A stretch of 64,000 nucleotides of DNA from Lysobacter lycopersici (GTDB taxonomy: Bacteria; Pseudomonadota; Gammaproteobacteria; Xanthomonadales; Xanthomonadaceae). Position 1 is the stretch's first letter; every line of letters begins with the position of its first letter. Below are positions 53,276 through 62,071 of the stretch, piece after piece. The translations under genes were made by a program, and so were the position numbers. The notes under the pieces are model-generated. The model did not search any database. It saw nothing but the letters and a program-made list of their open reading frames with translations, and was not told the origin of the DNA. The stretch covers positions 2,246,001-2,310,000 of the forward strand of contig NZ_CP041742.1 in NCBI RefSeq assembly GCF_007556775.1, read 5' to 3'.

Positions 53276-55185
53276 TGTCGATCCAGGATGATGCCGGCAT
53301 GGAAGCACGACAGGACGCCGCGGCCGAAGTCGCCGCCTACCTGCAGCAGCATGAAACCAAGAGCCTGCTCCGCTTCATCACCTGCGGCAGCGTCGACGAC
53401 GGCAAGAGCACCCTGATCGGGCGCCTGCTGCACGACACCAAGCTGTTGCTGGACGACCAGCTCGCGGCGCTCGAATCCGACAGCCGCCGCCACGGCACGC
53501 AGGGCGAGGAGATCGATTTCGCGCTGCTGGTGGATGGCCTCGCCGCCGAGCGCGAGCAGGGCATCACGATCGACGTCGCCTACCGCTTCTTCGGCACCGA
53601 CAAGCGCAAGTTCATCGTCGCCGACTGCCCGGGGCACGAGCAGTACACCCGCAACATGGCCACCGGCGCGTCCACCGCCGACCTCGCCATCGTGCTGGTC
53701 GATGCGCGCAAGGGCCTGCTCACGCAGACCCGCCGGCACAGCTACATCGTCTCGCTGCTTGGCATCCGCCACGTGGTGCTGGCGGTGAACAAGATGGATC
53801 TGGTCGATTATTCGCAGGAACGCTTCGAGGAGATCGTCGCCGGCTACCGCGAACTCGCCGCCACGCTCGGCATCCCCAACGTCACCGCGATCCCGTTGTC
53901 GGCGCTGAAGGGCGACAACATGCTGGAGCGTTCGCCGGCGACGCCGTGGTACCACGGCGAGTCCCTGCTCGAGCACCTGGAGAACGTGCAGGTCGATGCC
54001 GGCGGCAAGGTCGACGCGCTGCGGATGCCGGTGCAATGGGTCTGCCGCCCCAACCACGAATTCCGCGGTTTCGCCGGCGCGCTCGCCGCGGGCGAAGCGA
54101 AGCCGGGCATGGAGATCGTGGTGCTGCCCTCGGGCCGGCGTTCGCGCATCGCCCGCATCGTCACCGCGGACGGCGACCTCGACGTCGCCCGCGCCGGCCA
54201 GGCGGTGGTGCTGACCCTGGACGACGAAATCGACGCCAGCCGCGGCGACGTGATCGCCGCCGGGTCCGATCCGACGGAAACCTCCGACCAGTTCGCCGCG
54301 CACCTGCTGTGGATGGACGATGCGCCGCTGCTGCCCGGGCGCCCGTACTTCATCAAGATCGGCGCGCGCACGATCGGCGCGCAGGTCACCGAGATCAAGC
54401 ACAAGATCGACGTCAACACCCAGGACGAGCTCGCGGCCAAGCACCTCGAACTCAACGAAGTCGCGGCCTGCAACCTCTACCTCGACCAGGCGGTCGCGTT
54501 CGAACCCTACGCCGACAACCGCGAGCTCGGCGCGTTCATCCTGATCGATCGCCAGACCAACGCCACGGTCGCCGCCGGCACGCTCGACTTCGCGTTGCGC
54601 CGCGCCGGCAACATCCACTGGCACCACCTCGAGGTGGACAAGGCCGCGCGCGCGCGCATCAAGCACCAGCAGCCGCGCTGCGTGTGGTTCACCGGCCTGT
54701 CCGGTTCGGGCAAGTCGACGATCGCGAACCTGGTCGAGAAGAAGCTGCTGGCGATGGGCCAGCACACCTACCTGCTCGATGGCGACAACGTGCGCCACGG
54801 ACTGAACAAGGACCTCGGCTTCACCGACGAGGACCGCGTCGAGAACATCCGCCGCGTCGCCGAGGTGGCGAAGCTGATGGTCGATTCGGGCCTGATCGTG
54901 CTGGTCAGCTTCATTTCCCCGTTCCGCGCCGAGCGGCGCATGGCGCGCGAGTTGTTCGACGATGGCGAGTTCGTCGAGGTGTTCATCGACACGCCGCTCG
55001 AGCTCGCGGAGAAGCGCGACGTGAAGGGCCTGTACGCCAAGGCGCGCGCGGGCGAGATCAAGCACTTCACCGGCATCGATTCGCCGTACGAAGAACCCGA
55101 GAACGCGGAAGTGGTGCTGCAGACCGCGAATGCGACGGCGGAAGCGCTGGCCGAGCAACTGGTGAAGGCCGTGCTCGGCGCGTGA
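53275..55185 (+). CDS. cysNC: Bifunctional sulfate adenylyltransferase subunit 1 / APS kinase
   Basis: The 636-residue fusion has a CysN GTPase (about 1-460; P-loop [15 protein letters not shown] near 37, [21 protein letters not shown]) and a carboxy-terminal APS kinase (about 461-636; P-loop [14 protein letters not shown] near 475, [37 protein letters not shown]). Together with CysD it converts sulfate to PAPS. It corresponds to raxQ in Xanthomonas oryzae. Length is as expected for the fused form. Confidence 0.96.
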   Translation: MSIQDDAGMEARQDAAAEVAAYLQQHETKSLLRFITCGSVDDGKSTLIGRLLHDTKLLLDDQLAALESDSRRHGTQGEEIDFALLVDGLAAEREQGITIDVAYRFFGTDKRKFIVADCPGHEQYTRNMATGASTADLAIVLVDARKGLLTQTRRHSYIVSLLGIRHVVLAVNKMDLVDYSQERFEEIVAGYRELAATLGIPNVTAIPLSALKGDNMLERSPATPWYHGESLLEHLENVQVDAGGKVDALRMPVQWVCRPNHEFRGFAGALAAGEAKPGMEIVVLPSGRRSRIARIVTADGDLDVARAGQAVVLTLDDEIDASRGDVIAAGSDPTETSDQFAAHLLWMDDAPLLPGRPYFIKIGARTIGAQVTEIKHKIDVNTQDELAAKHLELNEVAACNLYLDQAVAFEPYADNRELGAFILIDRQTNATVAAGTLDFALRRAGNIHWHHLEVDKAARARIKHQQPRCVWFTGLSGSGKSTIANLVEKKLLAMGQHTYLLDGDNVRHGLNKDLGFTDEDRVENIRRVAEVAKLMVDSGLIVLVSFISPFRAERRMARELFDDGEFVEVFIDTPLELAEKRDVKGLYAKARAGEIKHFTGIDSPYEEPENAEVVLQTANATAEALAEQLVKAVLGA

Positions 55186-55229
55186 TGAGAGCCGGATCCT
55201 TCGGGCCCACGCGCATCCATGCAATCCGG

Positions 55230-55256
55230 ACCCGCCACATTGGCGGGTCTTTCTTT
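55230..55256 (+). terminator. Rho-independent terminator after cysNC
   Basis: ACCCGCCA-CAT-TGGCGGGT is an eight-base-pair stem with a three-base loop, followed by CTTTCTTTT. It lies 45 bp after the cysNC stop. Confidence 0.75.
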
Positions 55257-55386
55257 TCGCGGTCCATGAATCCCTGCGGCCGCGTCCGTTCAGCCAGGGA
55301 GACACGAGGGTTGGCCGGTCATGACCGCTTCCGGCGTGGATACGGAATGCGGCACGAGCCGCCCGATACGAATCCAGGGAAAACCC

Positions 55387-55977
55387 ATGAAGACGAGCAA
55401 TCTCCTCGCCCTGACCTGCGGCGTCCTGTGCACCGGCCTGCTGTTGGCCGACGCCAGCGCGACCGGCCTGGGCTATACCACCAACCGCAAGATCATGGCT
55501 GGTTCGCAATGCCAGCCCAGCACCGGCAGCCAGACCGGCGACGTGTACATCAATCCGGAAGGCGTCCGCAACATCTCCACGCAGAATCGGTACGTGTCCT
55601 GCGCGCTGGTGTTCGACGGCGATGACGACATCGACGTCGACGACTCCGACGACAGCACTGGCCCTGGCGGCATGGAAATCGAGGTCGGGTTGGACTACAG
55701 CACCGTACCTTCGAACCAGTCCCCGGTCACCAATTGCACGCTGATCCGTTTCGATTACGACGGCACGCGCACCACCGCGGCGTTCCCGGCCGTACAGGTG
55801 CAAGGCGGGACGACCGTGACTTACACCTATCTGTACAACCCGGCGGTCCTGGACGGATTGAGTCCGTTCAACCCGGACACGGTCTCGCTCAATTGCCGGC
55901 TTCCCCCGCAAGTCCGGTTGAACTACGTCAAGACCTACGAGTACGAGTATACGGGCGGGTTCTATTACGTTCCGTGA
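55387..55977 (+). CDS. Uncharacterised exported protein
   Basis: The 196-residue product has a clear signal peptide (MKTSNLLALTCGVLCTGLLL, cleavage probably after DASA). The mature part has four cysteines, an acidic stretch DGDDDIDVDDSDDS (about 79-92) that could bind cations, and Tyr-rich strands YTYLYN and YEYEYTGGFYY near the end. I do not recognise a family. The ATG at 55387 is used because it begins the signal peptide. Spacing of 201 bp from cysNC with a terminator makes it a separate unit. Confidence 0.7.
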   Translation: MKTSNLLALTCGVLCTGLLLADASATGLGYTTNRKIMAGSQCQPSTGSQTGDVYINPEGVRNISTQNRYVSCALVFDGDDDIDVDDSDDSTGPGGMEIEVGLDYSTVPSNQSPVTNCTLIRFDYDGTRTTAAFPAVQVQGGTTVTYTYLYNPAVLDGLSPFNPDTVSLNCRLPPQVRLNYVKTYEYEYTGGFYYVP

Positions 55978-56059
55978 GGAATGTGGAGAGTGGCAACACG
56001 GTGCCGGCGATGCCGTCGGCGCCGTTTCCATGTCGGCCATCGATCGGAGGATCCGGCCC

Positions 56060-56683
56060 ATGACAGGCAAGCAGATAATGTTCGTTGGCGTTGCGCTCGT
56101 GCTGGTCGTGGCGGCGTACTTCGCGGGCAGTCAGCGGCAGGCGGCCGCAAACGCCCAGCGCCTGGCGCAGTTGGAAGACCGGCAGCGCGCATTGGAGACG
56201 GGTGTGCTCAACGGAGTGTCACGCGCGCAACTGGCCAGCCAGCTCGGTTATGCGCCACCGCCTTCCCGCAACGCGCCGGACATGGGCGAGCGCAGTCAGC
56301 CGACGCCGGAAGAAGCCGCCAGGGTGTTGCAGGACAAACTCGCCAAACTGGATCAGCAGTTCATGGCCGAACCGCTGGACGCGAAGTGGGCGGGCGAAAC
56401 CAAGGCTTCGGTCGAGGATTCGATCGTCGGCGCGGCGGCGGAGACCGGGGTCCAGCCCCGTTCCCTCAACGCCGATTGCCGCAGCAAGAGCTGCATGATC
56501 CAGATGGAAGTGGGTTCGGGCACGGACATGGATCGCGTGCTCGATACGCTCACTACCGATATCTCCGGCAAGTTGCCGGTGACCACGATGATTCCCGTCA
56601 CCGGCCCCGATGGGCGGGTGACGATGCACATCTACGGGACGCAAAGCGCGCCTGGAAAATCCGCCGCGGATCCGCGGGGCTGA
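56060..56683 (+). CDS. Uncharacterised membrane-anchored protein
   Basis: The 207-residue protein has one amino-terminal transmembrane helix (IMFVGVALVLVVAAYFAG), a short coiled segment (QRLAQLEDRQRALETG) and a soluble domain after residue 110 with a cysteine pair in NADCRSKSCMIQMEV. No family is recognised. GGAGGA about 9 nt upstream favours the ATG at 56060. ATG at 56030 lacks a ribosome-binding site. It follows the exported protein by 82 bp, possibly cotranscribed. Confidence 0.65.
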   Translation: MTGKQIMFVGVALVLVVAAYFAGSQRQAAANAQRLAQLEDRQRALETGVLNGVSRAQLASQLGYAPPPSRNAPDMGERSQPTPEEAARVLQDKLAKLDQQFMAEPLDAKWAGETKASVEDSIVGAAAETGVQPRSLNADCRSKSCMIQMEVGSGTDMDRVLDTLTTDISGKLPVTTMIPVTGPDGRVTMHIYGTQSAPGKSAADPRG

Positions 56684-56853
56684 TCGCCGGGAACGCGTCC
56701 GCTCCATGTAGAACGCAGGAAATTATCGGTGCCGGCCAACCGTCGCGTTCAGTTTCGCGAAAACTGCGGACGCCATCGCCGACACGAGTTGCAATGCGTG
56801 CAGGCGACGCGCAGTCGCCGAAAAATCTGGCGCGATCCCCACGCGATGATACG

Positions 56854-58464
56854 TCAGAGGTTCTGGTAATTCGGCCCGCTGCCGCCCTCGGGCGTGACCC
56901 AGGTGATGATCTCGTACGGGTCCTTGATGTCGCAGGTCTTGCAGTGCACGCAGTTGGCGGCGTTGATCTGCAGGCGCTTGCCAGCGCCATCCTCGACGAT
57001 CTCGTACACGCCGGCGGGGCAGAAGCGGGTGCAGGGATTGTCGTATTCGACGCTGCAACGCGTGACGCAGATGTCGGTGTCGGCGACCTTGAGGTGCACT
57101 GGCTGGTCCTCGTCGTGCGAGGTCGCGGCGTAGTACACGCCCTGCAGGCGGTCGCGCGGCGCCAGCGTGCGTTCGACGTAGTCGCGCTTGGGTTCCTCGT
57201 GCTGGCCGACCTTGTCGAGCGAACTCCAGTCGGCCTTGTTCTTCAGGGTCCACGGCGACAGGCCACCGGTGACGGTTTCCCACGCGGCGTTCAACATGCC
57301 GAACCACAGGCCGCGCTTGAAGCCGGGCTTGATGTTGCGGACCTTCTTCAGTTCCGCCATCGCGTCCGACGCGCGCAACTTCGCGTCGAAGCCCTGCGGT
57401 GACAATTGCGAAGCGACCAGGTGTTCGGCGGCGAGCATGCCGCTGCGGATCGCCTGGTGCGTGCCCTTGATCTTGGGCACGTTCAACAGGCCGGCGGTGT
57501 CGCCGATCAGCAACGCACCGGGCATTTCCACCTTCGGCAGCGATTGCCAGCCGCCGGTCACGATCGCGCGCGCGCCGGCGGACAGGATGCTGCCGCCTTC
57601 CAGCAGCGGCTTCACCATCGGATGGTTCTTCCATTGCTGGAAGGCTTCCCACGGCTTGTATTCGGGATCGTGGTAGTCGAGGCCGCTGACGTAACCGAGC
57701 GCGATGCGGCCCTTGTCGAGGTGGTAGAGGAAACTGCCGCCGTAGGTTTTGTTGTCCGCGGGCCAGCCGAAGCTGTGCACGATCTTGCCGGGGGAAACGC
57801 GGTCTTCCGGCACCTGCCACAGTTCCTTGATGCCGATCGAATAGCCCTGCGGATCGCTGTCGGCGTCGAGCTTGAAGCGCTTGATCAGCTGTTTGGTCAG
57901 GCTGCCGCGCGCGCCTTCGGCGAGCACGGTGACCTTGGCGTGGATGTCGATGCCCGGCGTGTAGCCGGGCTTGTGCGAACCATCCTTCGCAACGCCCATG
58001 TCGCCGATGCGCACGCCGATCACTTTCCCCGAATCGTCGTGCAGCGTTTCCGCTGCGGCGAAGCCCGGATAGATCTCCACGCCCAGCGCTTCGGCCTGTG
58101 GCGCGAGCCACGCGCACATCGCACCGAGACTGACGATCACGTTGCCCTTGTTGTGCATGCCCGGCGGCACCGGCAGCTTGCGTCCACCGGTCTTGCTGAG
58201 CAGCCAGAATTCATCTTCCTTCGCGCCTACGCAGATCGGCGGTGGAGACTTGCGCCAGTCCGGCAGCAGCGCGTCGAGCGGTCCGGTCTCGATTACCGCG
58301 CCGGACAGGATCTGCGCGCCGATGGCCGAAGCCTTCTCGATCACGCAGACCGAAATCTCCGGATTCAGCTGCTTGAGCCGGATCGCGAACGCGAGGCCGG
58401 CCGGGCCCGCGCCGACGGCGACGACGTCGTACTCCATCACATCGCGTTCGATCTGCTCGGTCAT
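56854..58464 (-). CDS. Electron transfer flavoprotein-ubiquinone oxidoreductase
   Basis: The 536-residue inner-membrane enzyme passes electrons from ETF to ubiquinone. It has an FAD motif VVAVGAGPAGLAFAIRL (about 15-31), GALLIGDTAGLLNVPKIKGTHQAIRSGMLAAEH and a carboxy-terminal 4Fe-4S ferredoxin domain (CVTRCSVEYDNPCTRFCPAG, then NCVHCKTCDIKDP). Length is normal. It completes the ETF chain with etfBA at 50.5-52.2 kb, from which it is separated by cys and unknown genes. Confidence 0.96.
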   Translation of the reverse strand: MTEQIERDVMEYDVVAVGAGPAGLAFAIRLKQLNPEISVCVIEKASAIGAQILSGAVIETGPLDALLPDWRKSPPPICVGAKEDEFWLLSKTGGRKLPVPPGMHNKGNVIVSLGAMCAWLAPQAEALGVEIYPGFAAAETLHDDSGKVIGVRIGDMGVAKDGSHKPGYTPGIDIHAKVTVLAEGARGSLTKQLIKRFKLDADSDPQGYSIGIKELWQVPEDRVSPGKIVHSFGWPADNKTYGGSFLYHLDKGRIALGYVSGLDYHDPEYKPWEAFQQWKNHPMVKPLLEGGSILSAGARAIVTGGWQSLPKVEMPGALLIGDTAGLLNVPKIKGTHQAIRSGMLAAEHLVASQLSPQGFDAKLRASDAMAELKKVRNIKPGFKRGLWFGMLNAAWETVTGGLSPWTLKNKADWSSLDKVGQHEEPKRDYVERTLAPRDRLQGVYYAATSHDEDQPVHLKVADTDICVTRCSVEYDNPCTRFCPAGVYEIVEDGAGKRLQINAANCVHCKTCDIKDPYEIITWVTPEGGSGPNYQNL

Positions 58465-58505
58465 GGCGATGGCGGCCCCTGTGGAATCGCGCCATTCTAA
58501 GGCGC

Positions 58506-59084
58506 ATGGCCCGAGAGACGGTCGAATTGCCCGGCGCGAGCATCATTTACGAGCCGGATTGGCTCGAATCCGCCGCGGCATCGACCCTGTTCAAAGCCCT
58601 GCGCGCCGGCCTGCCGTGGGAGCGCCACAGGATCACCGTCTATGGCCGCACGCTGGACGCACCGCGGCTGAGCTGCTGGATCGGCGACGTGGCCTATCGC
58701 TATTCAGGCACCTTGTTCGAGCCGCATCCGTGGCCGGCGGCGCTGGCGGATGTGCGCGAACGCCTCGAACGCGAGCTGCACGCCGGCTTCAACAGCGTGC
58801 TCGCGAACCTGTATCGCGACGGCAACGACCGCCTCGGTTTCCATCGCGACAGCGAGCCGGAACTCGGCCCGGAACCGTTGATCGCTTCGATCAGCCTCGG
58901 CGCGACGCGGCGTTTCCGTTTGCGCGAACGCGAGGGCAGGGGGTCGTACGGCATCGACCTGGAGCACGGCAGCCTGCTGGTGATGGCCGGCGCGACGCAA
59001 CGCCATTGGCTGCATGCCGTCCCGCAGACCGCGCGCGTGGTCGGGCCGCGGATCAACCTGACGTTTCGGCGGGTATTGGGGTAG
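58506..59084 (+). CDS. alkB: AlkB-like 2OG-Fe(II) dioxygenase
   Basis: The 192-residue protein resembles AlkB-family oxidative demethylases that repair alkylated bases. The iron ligands are HRD near residue 113 (NDRLGFHRDSEPELG) and the His of WLHAVPQTARV. The 2-oxoglutarate arginines are in RINLTFRRV. The nucleotide-flipping segment LYRDGNDRLG also fits the AlkB homologue subgroup. It is divergent from the ETF oxidoreductase across 41 bp. The exact substrate is not certain. Confidence 0.87.
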   Translation: MARETVELPGASIIYEPDWLESAAASTLFKALRAGLPWERHRITVYGRTLDAPRLSCWIGDVAYRYSGTLFEPHPWPAALADVRERLERELHAGFNSVLANLYRDGNDRLGFHRDSEPELGPEPLIASISLGATRRFRLREREGRGSYGIDLEHGSLLVMAGATQRHWLHAVPQTARVVGPRINLTFRRVLG

Positions 59085-59100
59085 CGGTTTTGTCTTTGCT

Positions 59101-59187
59101 CGTCATCCCCGCGAAAGCGGGGATCCATGGACTTTGATTTTCAAGGGCAAACGTCCTTGGATTCCCGCTTTCGCGGGAATGACGGCA
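59101..59187. repeat. 'gcgggaatgacgg' inverted-repeat pair
   Basis: The left end is CGTCATCCCCGCGAAAGCGG and the right end is CGCTTTCGCGGGAATGACGG, inverted around a spacer that also contains ATCCATGGAC and TTGGATTCCC. It is the same family as the element at 4947-5096 and folds into a long stem. It sits downstream of the AlkB gene. Confidence 0.75.
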
Positions 59188-59203
59188 TTAGGTAGATCGC
59201 GCC

Positions 59204-59353
59204 CAAATGGGCGCTCCTACTGGCGCTGGTTTGCAGGATGTCGCGTTGATCGTAGGAGCGCGCTTGAGCGCTTGCCTCGACTGTAGGAGCGCGCTTGAGC
59301 GCGACCGGCGCGCGGTTTGCAGGAAGGAAGTCGCGCTCGAGAGCGCTCCTACA
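59204..59353. repeat. Array of TAGGAGCG elements
   Basis: GGCGCTCCTAC occurs near 59212. GTAGGAGCGCGCTTGAGCGC occurs twice in direct orientation, at 59252-59271 and 59282-59301. GAGCGCTCCTACAA lies near 59340. Direct and inverted copies alternate, and GGTTTGCAGGA is also repeated. No gene lies inside. The last copy overlaps the end of the minus-strand ORF at 59349. Confidence 0.8.
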
Positions 59354-59657
59354 AGCTGCCGCCAGAGGCTGCAAACCGAAACACGATGAACAGCAGCATC
59401 GCCACCGACAATCCGAGTGTTGCCATGGCGGTAATAGCCGTGGACCGCAGAAAAGGTGAAAGCAAGTGTCGCTTCGTCGGCGAAAGAAAATTGAAGACCC
59501 AGAACGGCCACCCAACAAACATATTTCCTACGAGGTGGGAAAGAGTTGGTGCATGGCTCTTGATCCCGACGGCCAAAGCGATGGAGGTAATGAAAGCGCA
59601 CATCGCCAATGCCATGGCGACTAAGAAAATTACAGGGTTCGAGGGCAAGGTTATCAA
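59349..59657 (-). CDS. Small hypothetical membrane protein
   Basis: The 102-residue ORF encodes two or three hydrophobic helices (PVIFLVAMALAMCAFITSIALAVGI; LVGNMFVGWPFWVFNFL; AMATLGLSVAMLLFIVFRF). Its base composition is visibly lower in GC than its neighbours, with more AAA, TTA and AAT codons, which suggests transfer or weak selection. The start is a TTG at 59657 without a ribosome-binding site; ATG at 59615 is an alternative that would cut the first helix. The last codons run into a repeat element. It may not be expressed. Confidence 0.5.
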   Translation of the reverse strand: MITLPSNPVIFLVAMALAMCAFITSIALAVGIKSHAPTLSHLVGNMFVGWPFWVFNFLSPTKRHLLSPFLRSTAITAMATLGLSVAMLLFIVFRFAASGGSL

Positions 59658-59669
59658 GGCCGTGCTCGA

Positions 59670-60317
59670 CTACCGCTTATGCCCCATCCGCTGGTGCTGA
59701 TCGCCGCTCACCAGCGTCCACCCCGCGACATCATGCGCAACCTGCCCAAGCCCGCGGTTGAACGCATCCACCACGTCGGCAACCGCAGTCGAAGCGGCCG
59801 GCACCGATTGCACGAAGGTGCGCGAGGCGACCACGTCCTGGCCGCCGGCGCTGTGCAGCAGCTTGACGTTGAGTTCGATCACCGCGTTCGGCGTCGCGCT
59901 GCCGCTGTAGTCGGATTCGAAGCGGCGCAGGTCCATCACCAGCTTGTAATCCGCGGCGATGCCGCTGCCCTGGCGCGCGACCGCGGGGACCTTCCCCGAA
60001 TCCTCCAGCGCGCGCAGCACCGCGTCCTCGACCATGTCCGTCGGCATCTTCGCCCACGACGCGCTCTTGTACACCTGCACTTCCTCCGGCGAAGGCCGCA
60101 CCGCGATGCGCAGGCTGTCCACCATGCGCGCGGCCTCGGGATTGCTGATCGACAACTGCCAGTCCACGTTCGGCCACGACGGATCGGCCTGCACGCGCGG
60201 ATCCGGCGCGTACAGCGTGGTCGGTTCCCTCTGCTTGCCGCCGAGGATGGAGCAGCTGGCGAGGGCGAACAGCAGGGGCAGGGCGAACAGCGGACGCATG
60301 CGGATATCCGGCTTCAT
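59670..60317 (-). CDS. ABC-type transport auxiliary lipoprotein (PqiC/Mla-associated type)
   Basis: The 215-residue protein has a signal peptide and lipobox (LASC, Cys22). YAPDPRVQADPSWPNVDWQLSI and a conserved RIAVRPSPEEVQVYKSASWAKMPTDMVEDAVLRALEDSG segment place it in the ABC-transport auxiliary component family (PF03886). Such lipoproteins accompany MCE-type lipid transporters between the inner and outer membranes. It overlaps mlaD by 4 bp (ATGA), which favours this start. It is the last recognisable gene of the Mla-type operon. Confidence 0.88.
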   Translation of the reverse strand: MKPDIRMRPLFALPLLFALASCSILGGKQREPTTLYAPDPRVQADPSWPNVDWQLSISNPEAARMVDSLRIAVRPSPEEVQVYKSASWAKMPTDMVEDAVLRALEDSGKVPAVARQGSGIAADYKLVMDLRRFESDYSGSATPNAVIELNVKLLHSAGGQDVVASRTFVQSVPAASTAVADVVDAFNRGLGQVAHDVAGWTLVSGDQHQRMGHKR

Positions 60318-61228
60318 TTTGGTTCGAACTCCTTGGGGGCGTCGCGGCCGAGGATGAAGCGCGTCGGGTTCTGGTCGAGGCGGTCGCTGATGCGGCGCAG
60401 GTCGCGCACCAGCGAACGCAGGTCGTTCAAGGTCGGGCCGAGTTGCGACAGGCCGTCGTTGGCGAAGCTGTTGATGGCCGCGCGGTTCTCGCCGAGGATC
60501 TGGTTGGCGTTGCCGGCGGCGGAATCGAGCTTGGTGAGCGTCGAATCGAGCTTGGCCAGCACCGCCGGCAATTCCTTGTCGATGTTACCGACCGCCTGGT
60601 TGGTGGTGGCGAGCGTGGTGTTGAGTTGCTCGGAGGCCTGGCGCAGGTTCAGCACCAGCGCGCGGATGTCGTCCTTCTGCCCGCCGACGGCCGCGGTCAT
60701 GTTGTCGAGGTTGGCCAGCGTACGGTTGATGTGGGCGATGTTCTCCTCGCTCATCACCTTGTCGAGGCGTTCGACGATGCGGTTCGCGGTGTCGGCAATG
60801 TTCTGCAGCGCAGAGGGCTCGGTCTGGATCACCGGGATGTCGTCGCTGTCGCGCGGCAGCAGGCGCGGCGCGCTGGGGCTGCCGCCGGTGAGCTGGATGA
60901 ACGGGCTGCCGGTGATGCCCTGCTGCGAGAGCTTGGCCTTGGTGTCCACCTTCACCGGCACTTCGGCGCCGATCTTGAGCAGCGCCTCGACCCGGCGCGG
61001 ATCCTGCGGCGACAGCGTGAGCTGCTGCACGGTGCCGACCGCGATGCCGTTGTACTGCACCGAGCCGCCTTCGGTGAGCCCGGTCACCGGTTCGTTGAAG
61101 ATCACCTCGTATTCCTGCCAGCTGCGGTCGGAGGAATATTTCGCGGCCCACAGCGAGAACAGCAGCCCGAACACCACCACCGCGATGGTGAAGGCGCCGA
61201 TCAGCACGTAGTTGGCTTTGGTTTCCAT
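60314..61228 (-). CDS. mlaD: MlaD-family MCE substrate-binding protein
   Basis: The 304-residue protein has one amino-terminal transmembrane helix (YVLIGAFTIAVVVFGLLFSLWAA). An MCE domain follows (about 38-115: YEVIFNEPVTGLTEGGSVQYNGIAVGTV, then VPVKVDTKAKLSQQGITGSPFIQL). The rest is a long helical region to residue 295 (ADTANRIVERLDKVMS and further). MCE proteins form hexameric channels for lipid transfer in the periplasm. It is longer than E. coli MlaD (183 residues), as in the xanthomonad and MCE-helix types. It starts 3 bp after the ATPase stop. Confidence 0.92.
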   Translation of the reverse strand: METKANYVLIGAFTIAVVVFGLLFSLWAAKYSSDRSWQEYEVIFNEPVTGLTEGGSVQYNGIAVGTVQQLTLSPQDPRRVEALLKIGAEVPVKVDTKAKLSQQGITGSPFIQLTGGSPSAPRLLPRDSDDIPVIQTEPSALQNIADTANRIVERLDKVMSEENIAHINRTLANLDNMTAAVGGQKDDIRALVLNLRQASEQLNTTLATTNQAVGNIDKELPAVLAKLDSTLTKLDSAAGNANQILGENRAAINSFANDGLSQLGPTLNDLRSLVRDLRRISDRLDQNPTRFILGRDAPKEFEPK

Positions 61229-61231
61229 GCG

Positions 61232-62071
61232 TCAGGTGGCCTGTGGTTGCGGCCGCGGCAGGTTGTGTCCGTGCGTCGCCTGCGCGGCGCGGGCGCGCGG
61301 CCCGTGGAAGTATTCTTGCACCCACGGCTGGTCGAAGCGTTCGACCTCGGCCAGCGGTGCGTTGATCACGACCTTCTTGTCGGCCAGCACCGCGACCCGG
61401 TCGCAGATGCGGTACAGCGTGTCGAGGTCGTGGGTGATCAGGAACACGGTCAGCCCCAGCGCTTTCTGCAAAGTCTGGATCAGCTCGTCGAACGCGGCCG
61501 CGCCGATCGGGTCGAGGCCGGCGGTGGGTTCGTCGAGGAACAGCAGCGGCGGGTCCAGCGCCAGCGCGCGCGCGAGGCCGGCGCGCTTGCGCATGCCGCC
61601 CGAAAGCTGCGACGGCAGCTTGTTCAGCGCGTCCGCGGGCAGGCCGGAGAGCTTCACCTTCAGCAGCGCGAGTTCGTAGCGCAGCGAGTCCGGCAGGTCC
61701 GGGTAGTGTTCCTTCAGCGGCACCTGCACGTTCTCGCCCACGGTCAGCGAGGAGAACAGCGCGCCGTCCTGGAACAGCACGCCGCTGCGGCGCTCGACGT
61801 GGTGGCGGTCGTGCGGGTCTTCCGACAAGGCATCCACGCCGAGGACTTCGATTTCGCCGGCGTCGGGCCGGCGCAGGCCGAGGATGGAACGCATCAGCAC
61901 CGACTTGCCGGTGCCCGAACCGCCGACCACGCCGAGGATCTCGCCGCGGTGCACGTCGAGGTCGAGGCCGTCGTGCACGACCTGTTCGCCGAAGCGGTTG
62001 ACGAGGCCGCGCACGCGGATGATCGGCTCGTGGTCGTGGCGCGCGTCGGTGGCTTTGTTCGCGGTTTCCAT
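61232..62071 (-). CDS. mlaF: MlaF-type ABC transporter ATPase
   Basis: The 279-residue ATPase has Walker A GGSGTGKSVLMRSI, Q-loop GVLFQDGALFSSLTVGENV, signature LSGGMRKRAGLARALAL, Walker B LLFLDEPTAGLDP and H-loop LITHDLDTL. The GVLFQDGALFSSLTV segment is typical of lipid-transport (Mla/Ttg2) ATPases. It energises phospholipid transfer with the MlaE permease, whose stop overlaps its start by one base. Confidence 0.94.
   Translation of the reverse strand: METANKATDARHDHEPIIRVRGLVNRFGEQVVHDGLDLDVHRGEILGVVGGSGTGKSVLMRSILGLRRPDAGEIEVLGVDALSEDPHDRHHVERRSGVLFQDGALFSSLTVGENVQVPLKEHYPDLPDSLRYELALLKVKLSGLPADALNKLPSQLSGGMRKRAGLARALALDPPLLFLDEPTAGLDPIGAAAFDELIQTLQKALGLTVFLITHDLDTLYRICDRVAVLADKKVVINAPLAEVERFDQPWVQEYFHGPRARAAQATHGHNLPRPQPQAT

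Noticed and set aside
53206-56070. 954-codon minus-strand frame opposite cysNC and the exported protein
   Set aside because: It overlaps certain genes entirely and crosses a terminator. Composition is typical of antisense frames.
59204-59353. Insertion sequence
   Set aside because: There are only short palindromic units; no transposase ORF lies in or beside the array.
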